Positions 1 through 62,655 of a DNA stretch of 64,000 nucleotides are shown here, piece after piece. This stretch comes from Hermodice carunculata (lineage: Eukaryota; Annelida; Polychaeta; Eunicida; Amphinomidae): positions 133,472,441 to 133,536,440 of the forward strand of contig OZ026612.1 of assembly GCA_964020975.1 (NCBI GenBank), given 5' to 3'. Position 1 is the first letter of the stretch. Each line of letters starts with the position of its first letter. Below the pieces are notes generated by a model, which saw nothing but the letters and a program-made list of their open reading frames with translations, did no database searches and was not told the DNA's origin. Both the position numbers and the translations under genes were made by a program.

Positions 1-75
1 ATGATAATAATAATAACTACTTTATTGGCCCCCCGAGATCGGGGAAATTGGTGGCCTACACCGAAATATACGGCC
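1..75 (-). mobile_element. retroelement 3' tail with (TTA)n, truncated
   Basis: Read on the minus strand: AATTTCCCC, a short loop, GGGG, then AATAAAG and a (TTATTAT)n tail at the window edge. This is the look of a non-LTR retroelement or SINE 3' end. A similar hairpin, AATAAA and microsatellite order occurs at 8376-8510. The body to the right (to about 460) is not recognised. Confidence 0.35.
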
Positions 76-957
76 ATATTTACAGAATGTACATCCAATA
101 AAAGAACCTCCGTGCATATTTAAAATTCATTAATAAAAACCTCGGGGAAACTGAAAAAAAAGAAGCAATTAAATTTAAAAAGTATGCCAGAGGGAGACCA
201 TAAAGTATTACTGACAGTGCCTCCACAGAGCATGTGCTCATCGCTCCACCGACCCAGGCCCTCCAGCGAGCAGCTCCCCTGCCCAGATAATCTGGGCATT
301 GGGACAAACAATAGAAGGTCTGAGTCAACAGAACAGGAAGCACATCATCATCTGACCAGTGCTTTAAAAAGTTTCCATGAGCAGTTAGGTATAGGAGCGA
401 ATCCACAACTCCGTTTGGATCATATTGGGGTCCCCGCCGAGCCTCTATGGAGGGCAGCCTGAACCGACTTTATCAATCATGGTCCCTCTTACTAGGGTAC
501 CATTATTAAAGAACATATGACTTTTATGAGCATATGACTACATAAAGGCTGAAGGGGTGAGGAAACACAGAATAATCTAATAGATAGAACATCCCTCAAA
601 TAACTTTTCTCTGTTTTCAGATGTATGCGGAATGGTCGATTTCAGCGGTTTCTAAGTGATGATGACGTTACACTAGTTCACAATGTTAATTACACATTGC
701 ATCGAATAGCAGACAAAGGAACTTCAATTCGTCTCAGCTTATCAAGAACATATTTTTGTATTCAAATGTGTTGCTGCGTGTAGCCTCACAGATAGATTGG
801 TATTTTTTCATTTTCCTTTTTTCTTGTCCATATCTTGGGGTTGTAGTAAGAGACATCCATTTCAAACTCAGCAAGTAATCTCACTCTAAACATTTATGAA
901 GGAAATTAGATGAGAAAACTTTTAAATGATACAAATTGGAGAAACGCCATGCAAAAG
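76..957. other. no gene recognised
   Basis: Mixed-composition sequence. A 108-codon minus frame at 406-80 has no recognisable motifs and may be untranslated sequence of the retroelement whose tail lies at 1-75. Confidence 0.4.
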
Positions 958-969
958 AAAATGAAAGAG

Positions 970-1073
<104 letters not shown>

Positions 1074-1139
1074 GACTGGGACTCAAATCTGGGAAAGTAT
1101 GTGAGCACGGAAAGAGGACATGGCTCTTAATACTATAAT

Positions 1140-1346
1140 CTATTGATCACCTCGCCATTCTCTTTTACATCGCATGTAAGGCATGTACACAACGACCCCT
1201 TTCTTTAATTTGTCAACATCGGGAAACACATGTCTGTTGAGATTTACACTGGCTAATGCCACGTTTTGCTGTTTTCCAGATTTGTCAAACTTGGTAGGCT
1301 TACCCAGTTCCAAACGTGTCACATTTTGGGATTCTGTGCGGTAAGC
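1140..1346 (-). other. possible coding exon of an unidentified gene
   Basis: GC-richer than its flanks and open on the minus strand for about 65 codons, with a normal-looking protein composition (for example NVALASVNLNRHVF and GVVVYMPYMRCKREW). A candidate donor GGCGAG|GTGATC lies at about 1151, shortly before an in-frame TAG. A candidate acceptor, CGCTGCAAG|GCTTACC, lies at about 1346. I recognise no family. It could be an exon of the neighbouring gene or a transposon remnant. Confidence 0.3.
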
Positions 1347-1639
1347 CTTGCAGCGTCACCGTGCGGCGCTGCGTTCGCATCGCCAGGAAAGAACGAATGA
1401 AGCAAAGGCGGGGACCAGACAATTGTGCAACGCTGATAAGAAAACTTTCAGCCAATGACTGGACAGTTGTGCTAGACTGGCTCCTTGCTTAGAGCAGTGG
1501 CGCAAGTGCAAGGGAAAATATTGATTGTTCCTCCAATAATCCTATGGACCACATCAAATTTGAACAAATCACGCGTTAGTATGGCAAGCCAGTTTGCAAA
1601 TGCATGTATTACCATAAATACATGATACAATGTTTTTTA

Positions 1640-1690
1640 AAATTGATTTAGCTAGCGTATATCTTCGATATAGGCTAGTTAAATCAATTT
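1640..1690. repeat. near-perfect 24-bp hairpin
   Basis: Two 24-nt arms separated by TTC: AAATTGATTTAGCTAGC... and its complement, matching at 22 of 24 positions. As plus-strand RNA, one of the two differences would be a G-U wobble and the other a G-G mismatch. Confidence 0.8.
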
Positions 1691-2366
1691 AGGCACAGTA
1701 GGCTTACATGACTTAAATCTAGTAGTAGTAATAGTATTAGGAAGTGCTAAAGTAGTCAGTTTCATATGTCAGGTAACACCTCTTCAGGGCCACATAGTTA
1801 ATGTCAGTGTTTGATCATGCGAATTTGTAATTTTTCATAGATATTCTGGAAATTTCATTCTGAAATTAGAAATCCGTCATGTGAGCCAAGTTAAATGAGC
1901 AATTTAGAAAGAAGTATATGGTGTGTTGAAATACAAACATGTCAAGAGTTAAATTATAGTAACTGTTGTTCTTTTTTTGGACAGGTGTTTTGTTGAAGTC
2001 TGTCATAATTTGGAGTGAAGTTTTGTACATGTATACACTTATTTTCACATGTATAAATTTTAATTTTTTGTTTGAAATTTCAAGCATTTAACTGAACTGT
2101 TATTTTCACAAAATTGGACATAGTTCTTATTAAACCTATGATAACAAATACTATTTCATTGTTTTAATTTTCTGTTTTGTGCTATCAAAACTAAAAATTT
2201 GTGAAATTAAGTGAATTTTTAGTGGCACTATATTTTTAATGTTGCATAATCTCTTAGAAACTTATATTTAATGCAGTTATCGAATGGACCATTTCAAAAG
2301 AACATGTATTTTATCATTGACTCTATTAAAGATCTACCATATGGCCAAGGCTCAAAATATTATACA
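1691..2366. other. no feature recognised
   Basis: AT-rich intergenic sequence, no supported gene or repeat. Confidence 0.4.
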
Positions 2367-2550
2367 CAGTGAAACCTGTCTTCAAAGACTGCTGCAAGGG
2401 AAGACCAACTTGTGGTCTCTCAAGAAGGTGGTCTTTCATAGGAGGCATAAATAAGATTAAAAGTAACAAGCAAAGTCTCCTGAAAAGGTGGTCTTTCAAG
2501 ACAGGTGGTGACACATTGGAGTGGTCATTCAAGAGAGGGGCCATTTACTG
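2367..2550. mobile_element. MITE of the CAGTG/GAGACCACC family, copy 1
   Basis: 184 bp with decayed inverted ends: left CAGTGAAACCTGTCTTC, right ...GGGGCCATTTACTG. The inside repeats the GGTGGTCTTTCA / AGACCACC words seen in copies at 7408 and 31654. No transposase. Flanking TA duplication is not clear. Confidence 0.65.
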
Positions 2551-2924
2551 TTAAATTAGTTGGTAGTACCATCACATCTCCATGATTTTGCTGGTGTGTG
2601 TTGATACTTTATGGTCATTAATAAGACATCAAAGTAAAAGCTGATGACAAATAAATATATTTATTAACAGTATTATTTACATATATATGACAAAATTCAA
2701 CCTCCCTATACTGTACAATACTGAAATGTTATTCATAAATGAAAACATACACGAATTTATGCTTTGCATATCCAAAACAAAAACAAAAAACAAATTCCTG
2801 CTAATCAAAGCATCCACATATACACACAATGATAAACACTTTTCCTGGATATCATACTTACATTCTAAAAGTTTAGCCTGTGAATATCAATTACACAGCA
2901 TTAACAGTTAGTGTCCATTCTTTT

Positions 2925-2947
2925 ATATATATATATATATATATATC
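2925..2947. repeat. (AT)n microsatellite
   Basis: About 11 AT units, directly followed by an inverted repeat at 2948-3078. Confidence 0.9.
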
Positions 2948-3078
2948 TGATTTGATATGATCAAGGAGGCCAGCTCTCTGCCCTCCTTGTTAATATGATT
3001 ATGACATACATAAACTTCAGTTGACTGCCAAGGTGACCTCACATTATCTTGATGTGCCACGATATGATCAAATCAGAA
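2948..3078. repeat. short inverted-repeat segment
   Basis: Arms CTGATTTGATATGATCA (left) and GATATGATCAAATCAG (right) are inverted copies about 95 bp apart. Possible remnant of a small foldback element. Confidence 0.5.
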
Positions 3079-3291
3079 TATCATGGATATACTAAAAGCT
3101 CCCAGTAGGTGTCTCTGGAAGACGATGAAGTCAATGCCCATGATCTTGCACATTAATATGCACACAGATTTATCCAAATAATTGAAGAAACTTAAAATTT
3201 AATATTAAAATCAACGTTCACTCAAAAACATTCATATTTCAAATGTTACTTGGAGACATAAAACCCGCCACATATGGCCACAGGAATGGTA

Positions 3292-3322
<31 letters not shown>

Positions 3323-5956
3323 CCATCCTGTTGAGCAGCTATCCCCTCAAGAAAGGAGATCCCTTACACTGGATCTCATTGTGGTGCACTTGGCATGGCC
3401 TTGAGGAGGGAGACCACTCTATATGTCTGTATTTATATATTTCACATTTGTATTTTAAATTCAAACTACAATTATACAATAATCATTTTATATGTATAAT
3501 TGTGTCATTGATGAAATGCAGGGTGAAACCTCAAGCAAACGGTCAGAAATGAAATACATGAATTTCATTATATAATTGTAGCACATTATATATGTAGCAA
3601 CTTATTAACATTACAATGAACTATTGACATGTGAAATCTTGCACAAGTTAATTAACACAAATACATGTAATCTTCTTTTCTAAGTCAGTAGTTTTCTCAG
3701 TATGAATGTAATAATTTTTTGGCTTTGTAAAAATTTCTTAATGGAATATTACTTGAAAAAACACAACTTTAGCATCGAGATTTGCACTACCTCTTTCTGC
3801 CAAAATCTTCACATTTTCTTTCATGTATGAGTGATTTAATACAGACCAAGTCTTATTTATTGCAATGTGAAATGAAAAATATATGGCTCCTCATTACCAA
3901 TTGATGACAGCATTTGTAACATCTTTTGCTTAAAATTTTTTTTTTCTTCAGAGGAGACACTGTCAATATGTATGCATCATTTTATTGCACTTTTTTTTCT
4001 AAAATCTAAAATCCAGTGTCCTTCAAAACACATTTAATGATGTGGTAGTAGCCTTTAACCATCTGCTTACTGCATATATACATCACTAAATTTCATCAAA
4101 GATACACTTAAAGTATCAATATTTTGAAGGCTATATTAATCTCCACACATAAAATGTTATTCTATCAGTGACAATAGGTTAGAGTCTGGACAGTATAACA
4201 TCAATGTTACAGTGTGTACAAGACCTGCATCACAGTTCCACAGTGAATCTATTGTCCAACAAGTAGCACTGAAGCTGCGACTGCACCAATCACATTCAAG
4301 TATGTGTATACATGATCTGTCTCATTGGTTAATCCAAAAAGAAAAAAAAAGGCAAACTAAAGGTATGTTTTTACAGTTGTTGATCCCTTTTGTAAAGATA
4401 GGCAATAAACATAAAAAGTATTTGCCTGACAATTGTCCCTGTCACACTCTGGTTGTACAAAAGTGATGCTTATAAAAAATATTTGCATGACTGTTCACAT
4501 TTCACTTAAATTGATAAAATATTGATGTTCATGGTAACGCTAGTATTTTCAAAAAAAGACAAGCAATATTGTAAGCAATGCATCTTTATCTTTATTGCCT
4601 CCAAACTGCGAAAGTAGCTTACCCTGTGTGAGCAGTCTCAGCATTCAATACCTGATTTTATTTCAGAAACATTTGCAGGGAGGTCCTTAGGGAATACTAT
4701 ACAGATAAAACCATGCACCACAAAAAGCATAAACTACTGTTTAATTTCAGTGGTAAAACAGCCACACGATTTCAGATTTTAACATTTAAGAAAATATGCA
4801 TAAAACTTGTTCAAATAAAGCTGAAGCTGCCAAATTTTGCTTTGCAGTTCTTCTCTCCATAGTAAATTTTAATTTAAGGAGCAATAGCCCTAAAATTGAG
4901 AAGCAAATTGTATTGTGCTGGTAAATATGTGCCCTGCCACAAATATTTAATTAGGCCCATGGTGATTATTCAAATTGACACAGGAAATGACATATTTTGG
5001 ACACATTATATATCATTATGGAGTTAAGTTATGACTTTTGCATAATTTGTTTGCTTTTTTCTCTCTCTTAGTCTGACATTAAATGTGGAAACTACACAGA
5101 GAAGACATAGCGCACATTCAAATTTCTACTGCGAATTGTGTTTCCATTGAAGGCAAGAGCAGAGTGGAAGGGGTTAAGGGTAATTCCCATTATGATGGAA
5201 CAGGTAATTATTTTCTTGTAGTGCAAAGTACAGAAAATAAGTAAATTTAAAAATCATGGCTGAGACCGAGCTGGCTATATGGAAGGAGAAACAACTTGCT
5301 GGTTGATAATGTCTATGCATTTAAATTGTTTATCAACATTGTTCAAGTGGTGCTTGTTGCAGTTCAGTTATTAACACACTGTTCAACAATGTGACCATGT
5401 TCCCCACATAACCTGCCATCCCGATAATCTTGAACTGTTTGCAAAACATGCCAATCAAAAAAGAAATAACAAGTTGATGCTACATTTTGCTAAAAATATA
5501 TACTTTCTAGCAAACATGCATGAGATCTGAAAGAATTAAAACTTAAAAATTTTATGCTCTGTTTGTTGACTTATTTGATACCCATGCATATTCATCCGAA
5601 ATATGTTTTTATCAATAAAATGATCAATTATATTGATAAATTTTTGTCCATCCAAATAAATGTATAAAAATGTACTGATCTGTAATCATATATCCTCATA
5701 AAATTCCATGATGCTGAAGTGCCAATCATTCTGTCACCAAAAAAAAAAAAAAATTTATCAATTTTTAATGTTATTCACACTGAAAAAAATGCAACAAATG
5801 TTTGTGGAAAGTGAATAGATTCAACATTTTGAGTTTATAGTCCTACACAAGTAAAGATGTATTTTGGTTACTTCTTCATTGTCACAGTGAAAATACACAA
5901 GATGGGTAGCATGCATACTTGTGTACAACACTGGATGACCACTTTTTTCAGCAAAT
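3079..5956. other. AT-rich flank, no gene recognised
   Basis: Contains an (AT)n run at about 3297-3322 and a poly(A) run at about 5740-5753. Open frames are short and lack motifs. Part of it could be 3' UTR of BTBD11 if a distal poly(A) site is used. Confidence 0.4.
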
Positions 5957-6630
5957 TTTATTAAAATGACACATAAATGTTTCTGAAATTGAGCAGCATT
6001 GAAAACAATTGAAAATTAGTGGTTACAACTGTATGACTGCCACAACTCACATTTTAATATGCACGCCATCTGGATGCAATATAAAACAGATATCCGATGG
6101 GATAACATCCCATAAAATATGTCTTGCTGCACATTTAGTAAGCATGCCTTCTGTGTCACTACCACATGGATATCTGTTCATGTTTATCATGTTATTGCCT
6201 CACCATCCTAGTTTTGTGTTTGGTTTGTGCAAGTCATATCCATACACTCATCTGTTGCTACGTAAAGGTTCATGTACACACACATATGACAGAACTAATT
6301 GACATGCTATTGCTGCCCAGTCCTACAATACACATATACCCACAAGGTATACATGTTCAATAAAGCACCAAAAAATACATATCCAGTGTTGATCCTCTCC
6401 TTTCCACCCCAACTCCCTGAAAAACAGGGCTTTAATATAACCAAAGCAGCCAAAAAAACATTGCTGATATTGTTCATGATGCTAAAGTTCTTTAATTACC
6501 ACCCTTGGGCTGTATATTTTGTTTCTCATTCATCAAATATATTTTAGACACCATAATTTAGTATTAATCCATGACAACTTTGTACCAATAGCTCAACATT
6601 TATGTTTGTCTCGCTCATAAGAGTTGCGTA
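5957..6630 (-). other. BTBD11: BTBD11 3' untranslated region, probable
   Basis: AT-rich sequence directly after the stop. On the minus strand the nearest variant poly(A) signal is ATTAAA at 6496-6491, and the first canonical AATAAA is at 5962-5957. I cannot tell which is used; the right limit is the stop codon and the left limit is a guess. Confidence 0.35.
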
Positions 6631-55941
<49,311 letters not shown>

Positions 55942-55994
55942 CAGTGTTATGGCCTAGCCAGTTTTTTCGATGTTATACATCTCAGTCCTGTGAC
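55942..55994 (-). other. BTBD11: BTBD11 5' untranslated part of first coding exon, with acceptor and uORF
   Basis: Upstream of the ATG the minus strand has a good acceptor, a pyrimidine-leaning tract then TTGCAG|GTCACAGG, at 55995-55996. The ATG exon therefore probably follows at least one non-coding exon to the right. Within the 53-nt leader, an ATG at 55980-55978 opens an 8-codon uORF that ends in TAG at 55956-55954, 12 nt before the main start. Confidence 0.6.
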
Positions 55995-58085
55995 CTGCAA
56001 TTAAAGAGTAAAATGACCATATAAGTCTCCACAGTAAGACAGACAATATCCAAAGATGTCATGCAATAGTCCTTTTCATCTCTGACTAATCGAGCTGTAG
56101 AAGGTAAAAAATGCTGAATGAAACCATCAGCGCATGACACTGCTTGAGCTGGTGGTCGCTTGCTGCTGGTTGACTGCAGACCATTGGAGGTGCTGCCACA
56201 TCAGGTTGCTATTGTACACTTATACATACAATGTATCTATCCAAAGACAATACAAGATGCCTGGACACAGAAATATGTATCTAATTGATGGGTTGGAGGT
56301 CAACTGATTGCAGATGGCTGTTTTTTTTCCCAGCTGGTGTCTCCACGCTCCACCACTGTCAATGCTGGCACAAATACAAGGTGACCCTCGGGGAGCCACA
56401 AGTCACTTCAGTGGGCCATGCTTGCATGATATGCCATTGCTTAACAAGTACTGGGAAAAAAAGCTTTTGTCATAAAGCAACTTAATGAACCATGCCAGTT
56501 TACATATTCAAAAATGGCAAAAGAAGAGATCTATGGAAATCACGATTATCACCACCCATACCTATAGGGATACACGTACTACCCAAAGTGAAACAGATAT
56601 AATGAGTCTGGTGGTTATGCTATATACATATATATATGCATTACAGGGCCCACGAAATTCACTGAAGCATTTATGCTGACACCTTGAAATGGCCACAGGC
56701 AGCTGATGGTCCAGCTGATATTCTACCACGCACCTTTCTTTCGTCTGATAACCACATCACCTCCAGCTATTTTCACCCAAGGTTTTTTTCCCATGAATGC
56801 ATCAACACAGTGGATATTTGATAGTTTATGTGGGTCCTGCCATGTTAAGACCATTCTTGCATACAAAATCTGTTTGTCAAATAAAATCCCTTGTGAGTTG
56901 GGAGTTTAAATGCCTGACAGACAGCCTTTAAGATGCACCAGGCCTTGTGTCATTTATACTGGCAGCACCTGTGACTTAAGACCAATGCTACAAAAAATTT
57001 GATCACCTGTTTATTACCTGTAGCCAGGCTCATGGATATACAATATATGCCCTAACAGTTTTGATGTTTATTTACCAAGTCCACTGCCATATGCCGTTGA
57101 TCTATGTCCAATGAGATGGCTCATCTTGCTTTCCTTGGTCAAACTACAAATACAATTTTTTTTTTCTTAATTTAAGTCCAACCTATAAATATGAAAATAT
57201 ATGCTATGTCAGGTTTACAAAATAACTTCTGACCATACAACAGGATAAATTGTGCCATAACAAACCAGAAGTCAACAATGTATGTAGATACTGTGCTGAA
57301 TGTCAAGCAGGGGTTAATGACATGTATTGGTCTACAAGGACACAGTAGTGCACAGGATGGTCTTACATGTTATTACCATTGTCTTTTTCCTTGATCTTAC
57401 ACACAGAATAGGCAACAACTTTTTCAGACAGAAAGTGTTTACGATGCAAGCATTTCTTACCCATCTGAACACAAAGAATAATTGTACAGATCTGCTGGTA
57501 GAGACTTTAGCAGTTAAACAGTAGAAGACACCACAAAAACTGTTTAAATTCAGATCATGATGCTTTTATTGAAACACCCTGACATGACCAAAATCACACT
57601 TTGGTGATTTAATTATTGATATATGAAAGTAAAAACTTCCAAGCTTTTATAAAGGTAGGTTGACCTTGCTGCAATTGGAATAGAATGAATGGACCTGTTT
57701 CCTTGGCCACAACCAACATATGTAAAGGAAAGCTTTTGACCTCAGACTGGGGTTGACATTAAGTTTACTACTCATGCAAGAAGACACTTTTTATTTATTT
57801 TTTGCACAATTTGGCACACGTAACTGGGTTAAAAGTCCACAGAGTTAAAAATGATTACTTCTCCCGGGAGAAACTTTAATTACTATCCCAGACAACAGGG
57901 CTTGTGTCAATGCCATGAAGCTCAGGAGGACGTGCTATCTTCACAGGGCTTATCAACAATTCATATTACAAATGTTTTCTGATAATGATAATGAGAAAAT
58001 TCAGCAACAATGTGGAACCAGGCATTACAGATCTTGGTGTTTGGGGACAATCTGAGCAGAAAAGGGTTCAATATGATGACAATCC
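55995..58085. other. upstream of BTBD11 exon 1, no gene recognised
   Basis: Probably first intron or 5' flank. No TATA/Inr or CpG-rich promoter-like stretch stands out and no upstream exon could be placed. Confidence 0.4.
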
Positions 58086-58768
58086 ATGCACTACTTGCTG
58101 TACATGTATACACAGTATCTGTCTACCTGCTGTACAAACATAGACTGTGTTGTCTAACTACTGTAAATGTATAGACTGTATCTGTCTACCTACTTTACAT
58201 GTATAGACTGTAGCTGTCTACCTACTTTACATGTATAGACTGAATCTGTCTACCTACTTTACATGTATAGACTGTATCTGTCTACCTACTTTACATGTAT
58301 AGACTGTATCTGTCTCCCTGCTGCACATGTATAGATCGTATCTGTCTACCTGATGTACATGTAGACTGTATGTCTACCTGCTACACATGTAGGCCTATAG
58401 ACTGTATCAGTCTACCTGCTGTACATGCATGTAGACTGTATCTGTCTACCTGTTATACATGTCGACTGTATCTGTGTACCTGTTATACATGTAGACTGTA
58501 TCTGTCTACCTGTTGTACATGCATGTAGACTGTATCTAGTATCTGCCTGTTATACATTTAGACTGCATCTGTCTACCTGTTATACATGTAGACTGTATCT
58601 ATCTACCTGTTATACATATAGACTGTATCTATCGACCTGTTATACATGTAGACTGTATCTGTTTACCTGCTGTACATGTAGACTGTATCTGTCTGCCTGT
58701 TGTACATGTAGATGGTATCTGTCTACCTGCTGTATATGTAGATTGTATCTGTCTACCTTTTCTATATC
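58086..58768. repeat. about 31-bp minisatellite, about 22 units
   Basis: Units TACATGTAGACTGTATCTGT plus CTACCTGTTA, 29-33 bp each, with the left third more diverged. Cys/Tyr/Leu frames are artefacts. Confidence 0.94.
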
Positions 58769-59357
58769 TGGCTTATCTGGAGGTCCAGTCAGACCGCATT
58801 CTACACTCCACTAACACTTTGTAACTGTTCTGTAGCATCCATGCCCCAATTGGCGACAAAATGAGTGCATGCTCATGCAACTTCGGGTTACAAACAACTG
58901 TTAGGAAAAGTGTTTGTAAATATTTAGGCTTCTTATCATTCTGTCTATAGGAATCCGGGCATGAGGGGCCTATTTATCACAGGCCTTCCTATTGACTCAG
59001 TTTTAACTTATTTTACGCTGAGCTTCTCAAGGTGTAGGTCACTGTTTTTGCATTACCTGGCAAGTCATCCTTGTCCTTGTCATGACCGCTGTTGTCAATG
59101 GAGCAGCACTAATTGTCAGCAAATGTGCAAAAAAAAAAAGCTCTTCTGCGTATGAGCCAAGTATATGATATATATGAATGAAATCTTTGCATGAGGATGT
59201 TACAATGTAAATAGATACACTGGAGTACACTATGGTAAACCTGTCCTTCAAATATGACTAAGTCTGCAACTTCGCTTGATGTTGATTGGGCAATTTTGAC
59301 CAATAGCATGTGATTATGATATAGGTCTCATCTCTAATTCACGTGTATTTGTGTGTA
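58769..59357. other. no feature recognised
   Basis: Unique-looking sequence between two repeats, no gene evidence. Confidence 0.4.
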
Positions 59358-59528
59358 CAGCGAAACCTCATTATAATGACACTCAGATATCCGACATATT
59401 CAATATCATGACTGATGCAAATTTTTCTGGGAAGAAGCTAATTTTCTTTGTAATTTGATTCATTTATACTGAATATCTGACATGTTGCATAAAGGAACAG
59501 ATGGTGTCATTATAATAAGTTTTCACTG
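59358..59528. mobile_element. MITE with CAGCGAAACCTC / AAGTTTTCACTG ends, copy 6
   Basis: 171 bp. Left CAGCGAAACCTCATTATAAT and right ATTATAATAAGTTTTCACTG are inverted. TA precedes the left end; the right flank is diverged. Inside, ATATCCGACAT pairs with an inverted ATATCTGACATG word. Ends resemble the CAGTG family, the middle does not. Confidence 0.75.
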
Positions 59529-59574
59529 ATAATAAAATTAAGCACACACATTGAAGCAGATGGCTTTTGATGAA

Positions 59575-60195
59575 ATTTTAAAAAGTGGCTCAATTGTGGT
59601 AGTTAAGCCTAAACCTGTATCATGCCTCAACCTGTATCATGCCTGTTATGTTAAAATCCTATACCGATATCATGCCTGCTAGGTCACAACCTTGTGCAAA
59701 TGTCATGCCAGTTAGGTCAAACCCTTATACCAATATCATGCCAGTTAGGTCACAACCTTATACCAATAACATGAATTTTAGGTCATAACCTTATACCAAT
59801 AACATGAATTTTAGGTCATAACCTTATACCAATAACATGAATTTTAGGTCATAACCTTATACCAATAACATGAATTTTAGGTCATAACCTTATACCAATA
59901 TTGTGCATGTGAGGTGACAACCCTATACCAGTATCATAGGTGCTTCGGTCCCAGCCTTTTCCCATGTCATGCCTTTTAGGTCACAACCCCTGATCAATAT
60001 CACACCTGTTAGGTCACAATCCTATAGAAGTATCATGCCTGCTAGGTCATAATTTTATTATGCCAATATCACACCTGTTACACCACAACCCTGTACAAAA
60101 ATCTCACCTGTTAGGCCACGACCCATTACCAATATAATGCCTGTTAAGTCAAAATCATGCATTACTAACATTATGCCAGCTAGGTAACCAATGAC
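59575..60195. repeat. about 33-bp minisatellite, about 19 units
   Basis: Units TAGGTCATAACCTTATACCA plus ATAACATGAATT. Four central units (59775-59910) are identical at exact 33-bp spacing. The flanks are diverged (ATCATGCCTGTTAGGTCACA type). Confidence 0.93.
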
Positions 60196-62655
60196 AATGC
60201 ACAGCCTAACTCTCAAACTTTGTTTTCACATGGCAAACTTTTTACGACACAGAATTTGTACTCGTATACTTGTTGTTCTACACTGTGCAAATCTGCTTTC
60301 AAATGACTTGTAGTTGTATCTGTGTACATGTGTTGACATATTTCACATCATAAACATTTTTCCCAATTCATATGCTTAAAATATTTGTCTGAACAACCAG
60401 CAGCTAGCTCCCAACAAAGCTGACTCCACCTGCTTGTGAGTTTGGCTTCATGCACTGACATAAAGCGGTGACACACAGCTGTAAAGCTGGCAGGAAGACC
60501 AGCCTGCTGTGTCCAATCAAACCTGTGCGAACAAATATCTGCACACACAGATGAAATTAGATATTGATAAATTAGATGCTGAACATTTCAAATTTTATTT
60601 CAAATCTCACTGCAAAGGTCATGCTCCACTGGCATGCTCCACAGGGGGATTCACCATTCAGTCTCCCCAGCTTGCCAGCTGCCAATTAAGGCTGGTATAC
60701 TGGGGCTCTCTGAAGTTCCCACATGTTCGACTGGGAGTGAGACATGAAGTCTGTGAAAGACGTACCCGCAGTAGATATAAATTACAAACAGACAAAAGGT
60801 CATTTTCATTTCATTGATGGCTACTTCAGAGAAATGTCCAGCATGCAAGACCCATGCTGAACACTGTCAAAAGTTCATGGGGTAAAAATAACAAGAAACT
60901 GTTGCTTTGTAAAGAAGAAAGTGATGCCTCTCTTGCTTATGGCAATGCTATATCAGTGGGCCTGAAAGTGAGAAATTCGCAATACAAGAAGCAGCCACTT
61001 TCAATTTAGGTGTTCACTTGGCCATATAGGTGAACTGGAAAGCTGCCCAAGGGCCACCTATTGATGACTGTATCCAGAGGAGTCCAATCATTAGACATAA
61101 TACCTTAATGAGCACAGGCACCAGTAACAGCTATCATATAGGCCCTCAAAATCCAGCCGATGACAAGCTGCAGTAGAGCAAGGCCTGGTCAGCGTGATCC
61201 ATGATCACACAAGTTCAATGGTTCTACAAAACAAGGACTTTGGACATTCACAATTCAGAAACGAACATTCCTTGGACTATTGTGCTTTATAAAAGGGTCT
61301 GGTCCCTCTGGTACAGTAAGAGGGAGATGTGGAGATGACAAGGGCAGGTACCGTGTAAGCGAGTCAGTCACCTGCAAAATCATACATCAAAATAAACAAT
61401 CGATTCACTTTCTCTGTGCTCAGGGCTGAACAGCAGGAAAGCTGAAACTTGTGTTGGCAGCAGCCATTGCTGTGAACTTAACATACACAATATCAAAGGA
61501 AATGCAGAAACAGTTGGTTTTTACTTGAAAGGAAGCACAGGCGCTTGTAACGTGAAAACTGACACCTTCAGGCAAAAATTGCTACCACAAATATACATAC
61601 ATATCTGACGCACCCCTGCCACTCTGTTTTGTCCTTGTTTCCCAGATTAAGTTAAGGTACCACATACTGCGTGAACTCTGAGTGCTGAAGATTATATGAA
61701 CATATGGATCTACTTGGAAAACTGATAGTTTTTTCTGGATTCTATTCACACTGGCATTCAAAATGTACCACCTGTGTGTTTGCAATGCGGCCATTCTCAC
61801 AGCCTCTAGACCAACCCAATGTACCTGTGCTCTCCCCATCACATTCCCACCCCTGCATCCTACCCTACACTTTATCATGGTGGACAAGCACAAAGACCAC
61901 AGTCCACATCCTCTATTTTTTCATTTTTTTTCCTTTTTTTTCCCCTGACATGTAAGGTATGCTGGGACCTCAAGATCTGTTGTTCTGTCTTTGTCACACC
62001 ACATTTATTTTGGATAACAAATGTTATCGTAACTGTCAATTACAGTATATTATTTACTATTTTTGCTTTATAGACACATGCCTCAGATTAAACCATCTGA
62101 TGTGATCACCAAAAGTCATCAGTTTCCTTTCTCTGAGTGTTATTGCTATCTGTTTACAAATGCACACAAAAATAACCCCCAGATCATGTAGTTAATAAAC
62201 TGACCAGAAATGTCAGACAGTCTGGAGTGAGATAATCTTACCTGCAAGAAAAAAGCCAGTCGTTGTATCCATATGTGATATGCACACTTCCCCCTGCACC
62301 CAAGTGCACATCCTACAACCAAGAAGCAAATTCTATGGTCACCGCGGCCTGATCTAAGCACCTACCCATTGACCCCCCAGTGTATCAACCAAGTAACACT
62401 CATATCCAAACAGGTGAATTCTACGTCAAAGGCTTGTCATCTTTTGTTGCAGGTGCTTCATGTTGCAGCCACTATTCAACATCTTTTCCACACACATTCA
62501 AATGATGTTCCTCATTCAAAGAAAATGGTCCGACATTAAAGAGAACATTGCATTGTGGCCTGAGCCCAAACATTCCATGCATGTTTTTATGTCTGGCCAT
62601 GAAACCCACCCACAAATATCCAACTCAGAAAGTAAACAGTTTATGTTTTGTGTCG
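60196..62655. other. no gene recognised
   Basis: Short frames only, and T/C runs near 61915-61943. A few acceptor- and donor-like sites (for example plus GTCACCTGCAAAATC near 61367) cannot be tied to an exon. Confidence 0.4.

Noticed and set aside
58295-58814. Cys-rich repeat protein resembling a metal-binding or keratin-associated protein
   Set aside because: Translation of a 31-bp minisatellite; frame shifts occur between units of different length.
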